Notes: a model not told the origin generated them from the sequence alone. Shown: positions 1 through 9,217, counted from the first letter of the stretch. The stretch: 64,000 nt of DNA from Vreelandella neptunia (GCF_022489065.1 NZ_JAKVTW010000012.1:82239-146238); one strand, 5' to 3'. Numbers and translations are program-made.

Positions 1-51
1 CACCTTTGGCATACCCTACGCGCCGCCAACCCGCGATAAAGGAGTGCTCCC

Positions 52-753
52 ATGCGTCTGGCCCTGTTTGATCTTGATGACACCCTCCTGGACGGAGACT
101 GCAGCGATCGCTGGAATTTATGGATGATAGAGCAAGGTTGGATCAGCGATGCCGAGACCTTTATGGCGCGTGCGGATCAAATGCAACGGGCCTACCACGC
201 TGGCAAGCTTAAGCTGGAAGAGTACTTAGCCATGACGCTCGCGCCGCTGCGAGGGCGACGCGTGAAGGATGTGCAAAAAGAGGTCGAGCGCTTTGTGGCC
301 ATGCACCTGCAGCCGCGTATTTTCGATCAAGCCTGGGCCTGCCTGGAAGCGCATCGCCAGGCGGGTGATACCCTGCTGTTGATCTCGGCTTCGTCGCGCC
401 ATCTCGTTGAGCCGGTAGCGATGGTGCTAGGAATAGAGCACGTGCTAGCGGTGGAGCTGAGCGTAGAGCGCGGCGTGAATGAAGACGCTCGCTACACCGG
501 CCAAAGCGAAGGCATATTTTCATATCGTGGCGGTAAGGTGCTGCGCCTAAAGCAGTGGCTGACTGAACAGCAGCTCACCCCTAGCCACACGACATTCTAC
601 TCAGACTCCCGTAATGACCTACCGCTGCTGCAATACGTGGATTGCCCTGTGGCAGTCAACCCTGACCCGGTGCTGGCCGAGGTGGCTAGCGTTGAAGGTT
701 GGCGGCGCTTAGACTGGCGGGCGATCACGCCAAACCGGCGTTTCACTGCCTAA
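52..753 (+). CDS. HAD-IB family phosphatase (SerB-like)
   Basis: Cytosolic haloacid-dehalogenase phosphatase of the HAD-IB subfamily, 233 residues. Visible motifs are the N-terminal DLDDT (nucleophile Asp7, acid Asp9), motif II ISASS (about 111-115), the motif III lysine (about 162) and motif IV YSDSRND (183-189). The helical cap between motifs I and II is typical of phosphoserine or histidinol-phosphate phosphatases. An AAGGAG site lies just upstream of the ATG. It precedes phnR on the same strand with a 23-bp gap, so it may be co-transcribed, but its substrate cannot be read from sequence. A role in phosphorus metabolism is inferred only from position. Confidence 0.85.
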   Translation: MRLALFDLDDTLLDGDCSDRWNLWMIEQGWISDAETFMARADQMQRAYHAGKLKLEEYLAMTLAPLRGRRVKDVQKEVERFVAMHLQPRIFDQAWACLEAHRQAGDTLLLISASSRHLVEPVAMVLGIEHVLAVELSVERGVNEDARYTGQSEGIFSYRGGKVLRLKQWLTEQQLTPSHTTFYSDSRNDLPLLQYVDCPVAVNPDPVLAEVASVEGWRRLDWRAITPNRRFTA

Positions 754-776
754 CGCCTTGCCAGGAAAATTGGTGC

Positions 777-1487
777 ATGTCTGATGCCTACTATTTACAG
801 CTAACCGAACAGCTGCGTCATTTAATCGACCAAAATGCCGTCCACTGGGACGGTAAGTTGCCTGCTGAGCGCGCGTTAGCGGAACGCTTTGCCACCACCC
901 GCGTGACGCTGCGCCAAGCGCTGGCGCAACTCGAAGGTGAGGGCCTTATTCACCGCAGCAACCGGCGCGGTTGGTTTATCTCTCCCGCCCGTTTGGTTTA
1001 CGACCCCACTCGTGATGCAGGCTTTAATGACTATGTGCGTGCCCAGGGGCGGCAGCCCCGAACGGCGGTTTTGAAGCTTGAAACCCGTGCTCATGTGCCC
1101 GCTGCACGCGCGCTGGGGCTGCCGGATGATCAGCCGTTTCACCATATCCGCCGCCGACGCTATGTGGATGACCGCGCGGTACTAGTGGAGTCGCTGTGGG
1201 TGGTGCCAGAGCGCGCGCCCGAATTGCTGGACATCTACAGTGGACAGTCGCTCTGGGGTCTGCTGCGTGAGCGCTGGGGGCACTACTTGGCCAACCGCTC
1301 GATCCGCATGGTATCTGAAGCCCTGTTACCTATTGACGCCGAAGAGTTACTGGTGGCACCAGGCACTGCCGGGCTGAACATTAACCGCGCCATTTTAGAC
1401 GACCAGCAGCGCCCCATTGAGTACGATGAAGAGCACTGGCTGCATGATTCCCTGTGTATCAGCGTGGAGCTTTCTGGTCAGCAATAA
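777..1487 (+). CDS. phnR: GntR/UTRA regulator of phosphonate use, PhnR type
   Basis: Transcription factor of the GntR family, HutC subfamily. An N-terminal winged helix (about residues 8-70, with the recognition segment TRVTLRQALAQLEGEG) is followed by a UTRA effector-binding domain (about 85-230). The ATG at 777 is preferred because AGGA lies upstream and the next upstream start would overlap the preceding gene. Position directly before AEP transport and degradation genes supports a PhnR role, sensing AEP or a breakdown product. HutC-type proteins bind GT-N-TA-N-AC palindromes, and two such sites occur before the binding-protein gene and before phnW. The ligand is inferred. Confidence 0.85.
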   Translation: MSDAYYLQLTEQLRHLIDQNAVHWDGKLPAERALAERFATTRVTLRQALAQLEGEGLIHRSNRRGWFISPARLVYDPTRDAGFNDYVRAQGRQPRTAVLKLETRAHVPAARALGLPDDQPFHHIRRRRYVDDRAVLVESLWVVPERAPELLDIYSGQSLWGLLRERWGHYLANRSIRMVSEALLPIDAEELLVAPGTAGLNINRAILDDQQRPIEYDEEHWLHDSLCISVELSGQQ

Positions 1488-1514
1488 CGCGCTCAGCATC
1501 ACAACTTAAAAAAT

Positions 1515-1543
1515 CGGTCAAATAAGCGTCATCGCGCTGTCAT
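1515..1543 (+). promoter_or_regulatory. Pho box (PhoB site) upstream of the AEP importer
   Basis: Three 7-bp direct repeats at an 11-bp period: CGGTCAA (1515-1521), GCGTCAT (1526-1532) and CTGTCAT (1537-1543), each separated by 4 bp. This matches the known PhoB box layout of CTGTCAT-N4-CTGTCAT, with the last copy perfect. It lies about 50 bp before the binding-protein start and suggests induction by phosphate starvation. Confidence 0.72.
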
Positions 1544-1561
1544 TTAATAGCGGCAAACTTC

Positions 1562-1573
1562 TGGTCTATACCA
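1562..1573. promoter_or_regulatory. Candidate PhnR operator 1
   Basis: The near-palindrome TGGTCTATACCA contains the HutC-subfamily core GT-N-TA-N-AC. The same element, as a perfect palindrome, sits before phnW. Its place between the Pho box and the start codon fits a repressor site over or just after the promoter. Confidence 0.65.
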
Positions 1574-1594
1574 ATTAGCCGGGAGACTACTATC

Positions 1595-2560
1595 ATGATG
1601 CCACGCCGTTTATTACCCTCCACGTTGTTAGCAGCTGTCGCTGCGGTTGCGCTTGCCTCAAATGCTCAGGCCACTGAATTAACGGTGTATACCGCCGTTG
1701 AGTCCGACGACCTGCAAAAATACGCCGAACGTTTTAACGCCGCCCATCCGGATATCGAGATTAACTGGGTGCGCGACTCCACCGGCGTGATTACCGCTCG
1801 CTTGCTAGCAGAGAAAGACAACCCCCAGGCCGACGTGATTTGGGGCCTGGCCGCTACCAGCCTGCGGGTGCTTGAAGAAGAGGGCATGCTGGAACGCTAT
1901 GCCCCCGTAGGCGTTGAAAACCTCGACCCAAAATTTGTCGATGCGGCCTATCGAGACGGCGAAGACCCCGCGTGGGTGGGCATGGACGCCTGGGTGGCGG
2001 CTATTTGCTACAACACTATCGAAGGTGAACGCCAGGGCGTGCCGATGCCGTCCTCCTGGGAAGACCTGACCCAGCCAGAGTTTGAAGGCCATGTGATCAT
2101 GCCCAACCCCAACTCGTCCGGTACCGGCTACCTGGATGTCGCCAGCTGGCTACAGCTATGGGATGAGGAGCAGGGCTGGGACTATATGGATCGTTTGCAT
2201 AACAACATCGCGCGCTACACCCATTCGGGTTCTGCACCTTGTAGCCTGGCGGCCACAGGCGAGACCGTAGTAGGCGTGTCATTCGCTTTCCGAGGCGCGC
2301 GCCTGAAGTCACAGGGTGCGCCTATTGAGGTTGTCTTCCCTGAAGAGGGTCTGGGCTGGGATATGGAAGCGTCCGCAATGGTGGCCGGTACCGACAAGCA
2401 AGAAGCGGCGCAAACGCTGTTGGATTGGTCGATCTCACGGGAAGCCAACGAGCTGTATAACGAAGGTTATGCGGTGGTGGCCTATCCTGGCGTTGCACAG
2501 CCCATCGAAAACTACCCCACCGATATTACCGAGCGCATGATCGACGCCGACTTCAAGTAG
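1595..2560 (+). CDS. phnS: AEP ABC transporter substrate-binding protein, ended by an in-frame amber codon
   Basis: Periplasmic binding protein of the iron/AEP-type SBP family. A cleavable signal peptide ends near ASNAQA (about residue 26). The fold runs from LTVYTAVE through a region rich in acidic and aromatic residues. GGGAG precedes the paired ATGs at 1595 and 1598. The reading frame stops at TAG 2558-2560 (321 residues), but the same frame continues for 23 more codons (WAAVNRERVLAEW... to TAA at 2630-2632). That segment looks like a genuine SBP C-terminus, so the full protein would be about 345 codons. The amber may be a mutation, a sequencing error or a readthrough site. It is the first gene of the importer, followed by the ATPase and permease. 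Confidence 0.85.
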   Translation: MMPRRLLPSTLLAAVAAVALASNAQATELTVYTAVESDDLQKYAERFNAAHPDIEINWVRDSTGVITARLLAEKDNPQADVIWGLAATSLRVLEEEGMLERYAPVGVENLDPKFVDAAYRDGEDPAWVGMDAWVAAICYNTIEGERQGVPMPSSWEDLTQPEFEGHVIMPNPNSSGTGYLDVASWLQLWDEEQGWDYMDRLHNNIARYTHSGSAPCSLAATGETVVGVSFAFRGARLKSQGAPIEVVFPEEGLGWDMEASAMVAGTDKQEAAQTLLDWSISREANELYNEGYAVVAYPGVAQPIENYPTDITERMIDADFK

Positions 2561-2652
2561 TGGGCGGCCGTGAACCGCGAGCGCGTGCTGGCTGAGTGGC
2601 AGCGCCGCTATGACGGTAAAACCGAACAGTAAGCTGCGATTCGCGATCAGTT

Positions 2653-2674
2653 GCCTCGGCGTTTAAGCCGGGGC
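2653..2674 (+). promoter_or_regulatory. Intercistronic stem-loop after phnS
   Basis: GCCTCGGC (2653-2660) pairs with GCCGGGGC (2667-2674) across a 6-nt loop, with one G-U pair. There is no T-tract, so it looks like an mRNA-stabilising or processing hairpin between the binding-protein and ATPase genes rather than a terminator. Confidence 0.5.
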
Positions 2675-2685
2675 TTGGAGATGTT

Positions 2686-3810
2686 ATGCACACCACCATG
2701 ACATCGCTGCTGGCAGCCGACTCGCCGGCGGTGATGACCCCTACGACACCGCATTTACGCATTAATACCGTCACCAAGCGTTTTGGTAGTTTTACTGCGC
2801 TAGACGGTATTTCCCTGACCATTAACGAGGGCGAGTTTGTCTGCTTTTTGGGCCCCTCCGGCTGTGGCAAAACCACCTTGCTGCGCACCATTGCGGGGCT
2901 TACCAAGCAAACGACAGGCACGCTGATTCAGCGTGGCAACGATATTTCCGCACTGCCTACCCAAGCACGTGATTTTGGCATTGTGTTTCAATCTTATGCG
3001 CTGTTTCCCAACCTGACGGTGTTTAACAATGTTGCCTATGGGCTGCGTAACCGCCGGGTTGATCGAGCACATATTCATGCTCGGGTGGCTGAACTTCTCG
3101 CCTTAGTGAACTTAACGGGCAGTGAAACGAAGTACCCGGCAGCTCTTTCCGGCGGCCAGCAGCAACGGGTTGCGCTGGCGCGGGCGCTGGCCACCGAGCC
3201 GGGGTTGTTATTACTTGATGAACCCCTCTCGGCGCTGGATGCTCGGGTACGCGGCCATCTGCGCAGCCAAATTAAAGCGCTCCAGGCGCGCCTGGGTGTG
3301 ACCACCATTATGGTGACCCACGACCAGGAAGAGGCATTGACCATGGCCGACCGCATTGTGGTGATGAACCACGGCGTGATCGAGCAGGTGGGCACCCCGG
3401 CCGAGATTTACCACCAGCCTGCCAGCGCTTTTGTAGCCTCGTTTATTGGCAGCATGAATTTCCTCGATGTCACTGTGCAGGGCAGCACCCAGGCGCTGGT
3501 TGGCTCCACGCCTTGCGCCTGCCTGCCGCACACTCTGGCGTCGGGCCAAGCCGCCCAGCTGGCCATCCGTCCGGAGACAGTGGCGCTTAGCCGTGACGGT
3601 GGAGCGCTGAAGGGCGAGGTGGTCGGAATCGAGTTTTTAGGCCCCTTTCAGCGGGTCACCCTGCACCTAACCGAAGCTGACCAAACGCTAATCGCCGATG
3701 TGCCCAGCCGTGATAGTAGCGACTTGGATCTCTACGTGGGGCAAACGTTAGCTATTCACCTGCCTGCGGAAGCCGCACGCCTGTACCCCGCTGGGAGCAG
3801 TCATCAATGA
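2686..3810 (+). CDS. phnT: AEP ABC transporter ATP-binding protein
   Basis: Cytoplasmic ATPase of an ABC importer, 374 residues. The nucleotide-binding domain shows Walker A GPSGCGKTT, signature LSGGQQQR, Walker B LLLLDEPLSALD and the switch His in VTHDQEE. A C-terminal TOBE-type extension (about residues 240-370) is typical of the spermidine/iron/AEP branch. The ATG at 2686 has GGAG upstream; ATG 2698 is an alternative. The stop overlaps the permease start by 4 bp, showing translational coupling. Substrate assignment rests on the neighbours phnR, phnW and phnX. Confidence 0.9.
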   Translation: MHTTMTSLLAADSPAVMTPTTPHLRINTVTKRFGSFTALDGISLTINEGEFVCFLGPSGCGKTTLLRTIAGLTKQTTGTLIQRGNDISALPTQARDFGIVFQSYALFPNLTVFNNVAYGLRNRRVDRAHIHARVAELLALVNLTGSETKYPAALSGGQQQRVALARALATEPGLLLLDEPLSALDARVRGHLRSQIKALQARLGVTTIMVTHDQEEALTMADRIVVMNHGVIEQVGTPAEIYHQPASAFVASFIGSMNFLDVTVQGSTQALVGSTPCACLPHTLASGQAAQLAIRPETVALSRDGGALKGEVVGIEFLGPFQRVTLHLTEADQTLIADVPSRDSSDLDLYVGQTLAIHLPAEAARLYPAGSSHQ

Positions 3811-5501
3811 TCGCCAACGCCTTCTCAACATCGGCGACCAAGCCGTCGCTGGAGTCGCTTATTCGTTTATTGGCGCTACTGGCGGGTGTCGCTTTGCTGG
3901 TGGTGGGGCTGCTATTCCCGCTGGTGGCCATGCTGGTTAAAAGTCTGCAAGACCGCGCCGGTGACTTTATCGGCTTGGCCAATTTTGCTCAGTACTTTCA
4001 AACCCCGGCGCTGGTCAATTCGATTGCCAACTCGTTGCGGGTCGCGCTGATGACCACCGTGGCGGTAGTAGGGTTAGCGTTTGTATGCGCCTATGGGATT
4101 ACCCGTACCTGCATGCCGGGCAAACGGCTGTTTCGCATGCTAGCGATTCTGCCCATTCTGGCGCCGTCGCTGCTGCCCGCTATTAGCTTGGTTTACCTGT
4201 TTGGCAATCAGGGGTTTCTGCGCGACGTGCTGGCGGGCCACTCGATTTATGGGCCGATCGGTATCGTCATAGGCATGAGCTTCTGGATTTTCCCCCACGC
4301 GCTGATGCTGCTGACTACGGCGCTAACCAACAGCGATGCCCGGCTCTACGAAGCAGCTGAAGCCCTGGGCATCCCTAAGTGGCGCACCTTTTTGACCATT
4401 ACCCTGCCTGGAGTACGCTACGGGCTAATTTCCTGTCTTTTTGTGGTGTTTACCCTGGCGATTACCGACTTTGGCGTGCCTAAAATCATCGGTGGCCAGT
4501 TCAGCGTGCTGGCCACCGATGTCTACCGACAGGTCGTCGGCCAGCAGAACTTTCAAATGGGGGCGGTGGTGAGCGTGATTTTGCTGTTGCCAGCGGTGCT
4601 TTCCTTTATCGTCGACCGTTGGATACAGCGCCGCCAAGTCGCCCAGCTCTCGGCCCGGGCGGTGCCGTGGCAGCCCACGGCCAACCCGCTGCGGGATTGG
4701 ATATTTGCGCTGCTTTGCTACACGGTAGCGGGCGTTATTCTGCTCGTCATCGGTACGGCGGTGTATGCCTCACTGATACAGTTCTGGCCCTATAACCTCT
4801 CTTTCACGCTGGAACACTACACCTTCCAAGGCATGGCCGATGGCGGCTGGGGCGCGTGGTTTAACTCGCTCAAATTGGCGTTTAGCGTAGCGTTAGTGGG
4901 CACGCTGGTGATCTTCTTTAACGCTTGGCTGATCGAAAAGAGCGAAGGCTACCGTCCGCTGCGCCAAGGGCTACACTTTATGGCCATGCTGCCCATGGCA
5001 GTGCCGGGCATGGTGCTGGGGCTTGCCTATATCTTCTTTTTTAACCAGGCAGGTAATCCCCTGAACTGGCTTTACGGCACCATGGCGATTCTGGTGCTCA
5101 ACACGCTGGTGCATTTTTATACGGTGTGTCACCTCACCTCAGTGACCGCACTCAAGCAGCTTGACCCTGAGTTTGAAGCCGTGGGGGCCTCACTAAAAGT
5201 GCCGTTTTGGATCACCTTCAGTCGCGTTACGCTGCCGGTCTCCCTGCCCGCTGTGCTGGATATTTCGGTCTACCTGTTCGTCAATGCGATGACGACAGTG
5301 TCGGCGGTGGTGTTCCTCTATAACAGCGATACTCGGCTTGCGTCGGTAGCGGTACTGCACCTGGATGAGGCGGGCTACTTTGCCAGCGCGGCGGCCATGG
5401 CCGTACTGATTTTTCTCACCTCGCTGGTGGTGAAGCTGCTGCATGCAGTGCTTACCCATGTTCTGTTAAATAACGCTCAACGTTGGCGATTGGCAGGCTA
5501 A
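3807..5501 (+). CDS. phnU: AEP ABC transporter permease, two-domain fusion
   Basis: Inner-membrane permease of 564 residues with about twelve hydrophobic segments. It contains two binding-protein-dependent transport domains in tandem. Each half has an EAA-type loop: EAAEALGIPKWRTF in the first half and EAVGASLKVPFWITF in the second. Such fused permeases are typical of the AEP and ferric-iron type importers, so no second permease gene is needed. Start overlaps the ATPase stop (ATGA). The 23-bp gap to the phnW region contains no terminator. Confidence 0.9.
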   Translation: MIANAFSTSATKPSLESLIRLLALLAGVALLVVGLLFPLVAMLVKSLQDRAGDFIGLANFAQYFQTPALVNSIANSLRVALMTTVAVVGLAFVCAYGITRTCMPGKRLFRMLAILPILAPSLLPAISLVYLFGNQGFLRDVLAGHSIYGPIGIVIGMSFWIFPHALMLLTTALTNSDARLYEAAEALGIPKWRTFLTITLPGVRYGLISCLFVVFTLAITDFGVPKIIGGQFSVLATDVYRQVVGQQNFQMGAVVSVILLLPAVLSFIVDRWIQRRQVAQLSARAVPWQPTANPLRDWIFALLCYTVAGVILLVIGTAVYASLIQFWPYNLSFTLEHYTFQGMADGGWGAWFNSLKLAFSVALVGTLVIFFNAWLIEKSEGYRPLRQGLHFMAMLPMAVPGMVLGLAYIFFFNQAGNPLNWLYGTMAILVLNTLVHFYTVCHLTSVTALKQLDPEFEAVGASLKVPFWITFSRVTLPVSLPAVLDISVYLFVNAMTTVSAVVFLYNSDTRLASVAVLHLDEAGYFASAAAMAVLIFLTSLVVKLLHAVLTHVLLNNAQRWRLAG

Positions 5502-5550
5502 GCAACACCTAGACAGCCGCTTTGCTTGCGATTAAAGTGTTTAAAAAATC

Positions 5551-5562
5551 TGGTATATACCA
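5551..5562. promoter_or_regulatory. Candidate PhnR operator 2 (perfect palindrome)
   Basis: TGGTATATACCA is a perfect 12-bp palindrome with the GT-N-TA-N-AC core of HutC-type regulators. It ends two bases before the phnW ATG and differs by one base from operator 1. Bound protein would cover the translation-initiation region or a promoter with a very short leader. Confidence 0.68.
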
Positions 5563-5564
5563 AA

Positions 5565-6713
5565 ATGATTAATTCAATCAAAGAGCCCTATCTATTAACC
5601 CCAGGGCCGTTGACTACCTCCCATGCGACCAAGGCTGCCATGCTGCGTGACTGGGGCTCCTGGGATGATGATTTTAACCAAGTGACTGCTGATATTCGTC
5701 GCCAGCTACTTGCCATGGCCGAGGCAGGAAGCAGTGATTACGCCTGTGTGCCTATGCAAGGCAGCGGTACTTTTGCGGTTGAGAGTGCGCTGGCCTGCGC
5801 CACGGATCCCAACGGTAAAGTGCTGGTTCTGATGAACGGCGCCTACGGCAAGCGCGCGGCGCAGTTGCTCCACATGATGGGCCGCCGTTACGTGACCCTG
5901 GATAAGGGCGACTACCTGCCTCCCCATCCCGACGAAGTGGCGGCACTGCTTGAACAAGACCCAGAGATTACCTTGGTGTTTCTGGTTCACTGCGAGACCA
6001 GCTCCGGTATTTTAAACCCGTTAGAGGCGATAGCTGAGGTGGTACACGCCCATGGTAAAACGCTGGTGGTGGATGCGATGAGCTCCTTTGGTGGCGTACC
6101 GATTAGTCTCGCGAAAACACCTATCGATGTGCTGGTTTCGTCTGCCAATAAGTGCATTGAGGGTGTGCCGGGGTTTGGCTTTGTGATCCTTCGCCAGGCG
6201 CTGCTTGAAGCAGGCAAAGGGCGCGCCCACTCGCTGAGTCTGGATCTCTACGCCCAGTGGGAATATATGGAGCGCACCGGTCAGTGGCGCTTTACGCCGC
6301 CCACCCACACCGTGGTGGCCTTTCAGGCGGCGCTTGCCCAGCACCGGGAAGAGGGCGGTGTGCCGGGGCGCTGCGCGCGCTATACCCGTAATCGTGATGC
6401 ACTGGTCAACGGCATGCGGTCACTGGGCTTTAGTACGCTGCTGGAAGATGAGTGGTTGTCGCCGATTATCACCACGTTTTTAAGTCCCACTTATCCCGCC
6501 TTTGAGTTTAACGCCTTCTACGCGGCGCTAAAGGCGCGTGGTTTTTTGATCTACCCCGGTAAGCTGACCGAGGTAGAAAGCTTTCGCATCGGCTGCATTG
6601 GCCAGCTAGACACGACGGTGATCGCGGAACTGCTAAGTGCCATCCAAGAGGCGCTAGCAGATATGGATGTTTCTCTTATTGCTGACCTATCTTCACAATT
6701 TGGGAGTGCCTAA
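5565..6713 (+). CDS. phnW: 2-aminoethylphosphonate-pyruvate transaminase
   Basis: PLP enzyme (382 residues) that converts AEP and pyruvate to phosphonoacetaldehyde and alanine, the first step of AEP breakdown. The start [10 protein letters not shown] is the family hallmark. The PLP lysine lies in [15 protein letters not shown] (Lys196), and the pyridine-nitrogen Asp lies in [10 protein letters not shown]. The ATG at 5565 fits the family length; an in-frame TTG at 5526 gives an unsupported extension. No clear Shine-Dalgarno precedes the ATG because the operator palindrome occupies that place. The stop overlaps the phnX start by one base. Confidence 0.94.
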   Translation: MINSIKEPYLLTPGPLTTSHATKAAMLRDWGSWDDDFNQVTADIRRQLLAMAEAGSSDYACVPMQGSGTFAVESALACATDPNGKVLVLMNGAYGKRAAQLLHMMGRRYVTLDKGDYLPPHPDEVAALLEQDPEITLVFLVHCETSSGILNPLEAIAEVVHAHGKTLVVDAMSSFGGVPISLAKTPIDVLVSSANKCIEGVPGFGFVILRQALLEAGKGRAHSLSLDLYAQWEYMERTGQWRFTPPTHTVVAFQAALAQHREEGGVPGRCARYTRNRDALVNGMRSLGFSTLLEDEWLSPIITTFLSPTYPAFEFNAFYAALKARGFLIYPGKLTEVESFRIGCIGQLDTTVIAELLSAIQEALADMDVSLIADLSSQFGSA

Positions 6714-7531
6714 TGCAGTATCAATCTCCTCAACATCTTCAGGCGGTTATCTGTGATTGGGCAGGTACTCTGGTCGACTTTGGCTCCTTTGCACCGACCC
6801 AGATATTTGTCGAAGCGTTCGCAGAGCTGGGTGTGGCGATTAGCCTGGAAGAAGCCCGCGGGCCCATGGGCATGGGCAAGTGGGATCATATTCGTACACT
6901 CTGCAATCAACCGGATATTGCCGAACGCTTTGTTCAGGCGGTCGGCCATGCGCCTGCTGATGATGATGTCACGGCGCTTTACGGGCGTTTTATGCCGTTG
7001 CAAATCGCCAAAATTGCCGACCACTCGGCGGTAATTCCTGGCGCGCTCGACACCCTAACTACGCTGCGCGCCCAGGGGCTTAACATTGGCTCCTGCTCCG
7101 GTTATCCATTAGTCGTGATGGAAAAGGTGGCCGCCCTGGCCGCTGATAACGGCCTGCAGGTCGATCATGTGGTGGCTACCGATGAAGTGCCCAATGGCCG
7201 TCCGCATCCTGCCCAGGCGCTGGCCAATGTGATTGCCCTAGGCGTTAGCGATGTGGCTGCCTGTATTAAAGTCGACGACACCACGCCGGGCATACTTGAA
7301 GGGCGTAGCGCGGGAATGTGGACCGTCGCGCTTACCTGCTCAGGCAATGCGCTAGGGCTAACTTATGCAGAGTATCAATCGCTGAGTAAATCAGAGCGCC
7401 AAGCGGCCCACGAGCAAGTGGCCGCCCAGTTTGCGCCTTCACAACCCCACTACTGTATTGAGACCATTGCCGACCTGCCCGGCGTTGTAGAAACTATTAA
7501 TACACGCTTACAACGGGGAGAGCGTCCTTGA
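6713..7531 (+). CDS. phnX: Phosphonoacetaldehyde hydrolase (phosphonatase)
   Basis: HAD-family enzyme of 272 residues that cleaves the C-P bond of phosphonoacetaldehyde to acetaldehyde and phosphate. The motif CDWAGT carries nucleophile Asp15, with Ala in place of the usual second Asp, as known for phosphonatases. The Schiff-base lysine lies in [10 protein letters not shown] (Lys56). Later motifs include the SCSGY segment and the acidic KVDDT loop. Its start overlaps the phnW stop (TAATG), so the two steps are coupled. Confidence 0.94.
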   Translation: MQYQSPQHLQAVICDWAGTLVDFGSFAPTQIFVEAFAELGVAISLEEARGPMGMGKWDHIRTLCNQPDIAERFVQAVGHAPADDDVTALYGRFMPLQIAKIADHSAVIPGALDTLTTLRAQGLNIGSCSGYPLVVMEKVAALAADNGLQVDHVVATDEVPNGRPHPAQALANVIALGVSDVAACIKVDDTTPGILEGRSAGMWTVALTCSGNALGLTYAEYQSLSKSERQAAHEQVAAQFAPSQPHYCIETIADLPGVVETINTRLQRGERP

Positions 7532-8421
7532 GTCCTACCGCACTCGCTCTGGTACTGGTGTCGGTATGTATGCACGCTGGGTGGAACGTGCTGGGTAAGC
7601 GCAACGCGCCCTCATTGGCCTCTTTTGCTTTAGCTTACGGCGCTGGAGGTGCGGTGATGCTGCCGCTGGTGCTGCTTGGGCCTTCACTCGTGGCGTTGCC
7701 AATTGCCTTTTGGGGCTGGCTGGCGCTCTCAGGGCTGTGCCAAATGCTCTATATGGGCGGCTTGGCCTGGGCCTATGCCCGTGGGGAAGTTAGCGTGCTT
7801 TATCCCATTGCCCGGGCGCTGCCGGTGGTACTGGTACCGCTCATTTCTATTGCGCTATTGGGCAGCCGAGTGCTGGACCGATGGGACGGACTTGGCATGG
7901 TGCTGGTGGTGGTCGGCGCCCTCTGCCTGCCGCTTAGCCACCCCGAGGCGCGCAGGCTATCTACTTATCTCACGCCAGCCATGGGGTTTGCACTGCTGGC
8001 CGCGGCGGGCACGGTGGGCTATTCGTTAATCGATAAGCAGGCGCTGGGGCTGATGCAAGGAGCAGGGCATAGCGGGCTTACCGCTGGGGCGGTGTTTATG
8101 GTGCTGCAATCGGTCATGACGCTGGCGTGGGCGGTACCGATGCTGGCGCTGTTACCGGCAGAGCGTCGCCGTTTGCCTGCGCTTCGCAAGCAAGGGTTGC
8201 CGGTCCTGGTGGCCACTGGGTTGATGATGACCTGCACCTATGGCTTAGTACTGATGGCCATGGCGCTCACCGATGAGGTGAGTTACGTGGTAGCGCTGCG
8301 CCAGCTCTCTATTCCAGTGGGTGTCTTGATGGGCGTGCTATGGTTAAAAGAGCCTGCATCCCGGGCAAAAGCCCTCGGCACCCTGGTGATGGTAGCGGGG
8401 TTGGTGCTGGTGGCGTTGTAA
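7528..8421 (+). CDS. EamA/DMT family transporter in the AEP operon
   Basis: Inner-membrane protein of 297 residues with about ten hydrophobic segments arranged as two EamA repeats, typical of drug/metabolite exporters. Translation probably starts at TTG 7528, four bases inside phnX, after a GGGGAGAG site. The location makes it the last gene of the AEP operon. It could export acetaldehyde-derived or aminophosphonate metabolites, or act as an extra uptake route; the sequence does not decide. EamA proteins are hard to assign without assay. Confidence 0.82.
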   Translation: MSPTALALVLVSVCMHAGWNVLGKRNAPSLASFALAYGAGGAVMLPLVLLGPSLVALPIAFWGWLALSGLCQMLYMGGLAWAYARGEVSVLYPIARALPVVLVPLISIALLGSRVLDRWDGLGMVLVVVGALCLPLSHPEARRLSTYLTPAMGFALLAAAGTVGYSLIDKQALGLMQGAGHSGLTAGAVFMVLQSVMTLAWAVPMLALLPAERRRLPALRKQGLPVLVATGLMMTCTYGLVLMAMALTDEVSYVVALRQLSIPVGVLMGVLWLKEPASRAKALGTLVMVAGLVLVAL

Positions 8422-8432
8422 CTGAACAATGC

Positions 8433-9176
8433 CTAGCTCAATGCTTGCCACATCAAGTTAATGCCCACTAAAAACATCGCTAAAATCACTAGACGATAAA
8501 ACAGCGCCTCATTAACACGACTTTGCAGCCATAGACCATTGCGAACGCCGATCCAAGCTACCGGCACCAGCAGTAGCGATGCCCAGGCGCTGGTCATGTT
8601 GACCTCGCCAAGCCACACATACGGGCCTAATTTGATGGTGTTGACTACCGCATAAGTGATCGTACAGGTGGCAATGAATGTCTCTTTGGTGAGCTTGCGC
8701 GGCATTAGATACATATTCATTGGCGGCGCGCCCGCATGGGCAATAAAGCTGGTAAACCCGCAAACGCTTGCCGCTGGCAGCGCCCATCGGCTGGAAATTG
8801 GCTTTTTTGCGACTGGTTTCAGCAGCATATAGGCGGCAAACACGACGGATAAAATACCCAATGCTAGGCGCACGCCTTGCTCACTCAGGCTGCCAAACAG
8901 TAGCGTCCCCACCGCCACTCCGATAAATAAGCCCGGTACAAAGCGCCAGACTTCGGCGTTTGATTGCTTACCCCACCAGGCCTTTACCGCGAATACATCC
9001 ATTACAAGTAGCAGCGGCAGCAATAGCCCGGCTGCCTGAGTTGGGCTAATGGCCAGCGCCATAAGCGGCACCGAAAGCGTGCCGAAACCACCCGCAAAGC
9101 CGCCTTTTGAAACGCCGGTTAGATAAACGGAAAACACGATCAGTAGCCAGGCGATGACGGAGTAGTCAGGGAACAT
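8433..9176 (-). CDS. TauE/SafE family sulfite/organosulfonate-type permease
   Basis: Membrane protein of 247 residues with about eight hydrophobic segments. GVSKGGFAGGFGTLSVPLMAL near the N-terminus is the family's conserved first repeat motif, and the second repeat carries GFTSFIAHAGAPPMN. Members move sulfite, sulfoacetate or related anions, or have unknown cargo. It converges on the AEP operon 11 bp away. It is separate from mgtE, whose terminator lies upstream of it. Confidence 0.85.
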   Translation of the reverse strand: MFPDYSVIAWLLIVFSVYLTGVSKGGFAGGFGTLSVPLMALAISPTQAAGLLLPLLLVMDVFAVKAWWGKQSNAEVWRFVPGLFIGVAVGTLLFGSLSEQGVRLALGILSVVFAAYMLLKPVAKKPISSRWALPAASVCGFTSFIAHAGAPPMNMYLMPRKLTKETFIATCTITYAVVNTIKLGPYVWLGEVNMTSAWASLLLVPVAWIGVRNGLWLQSRVNEALFYRLVILAMFLVGINLMWQALS

Positions 9177-9217
9177 GATATATCCTTGGCGATGAGTAGC
9201 TGAAAGAGCCTAACGCG

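Noticed and set aside
2558..2560. TAG read as pyrrolysine or another recoded amino acid.
   Set aside because: There is no sign of pyl genes, other genes in the window end normally at TAG, and no recoding structure was recognised. Mutation, error or low-level readthrough is simpler.
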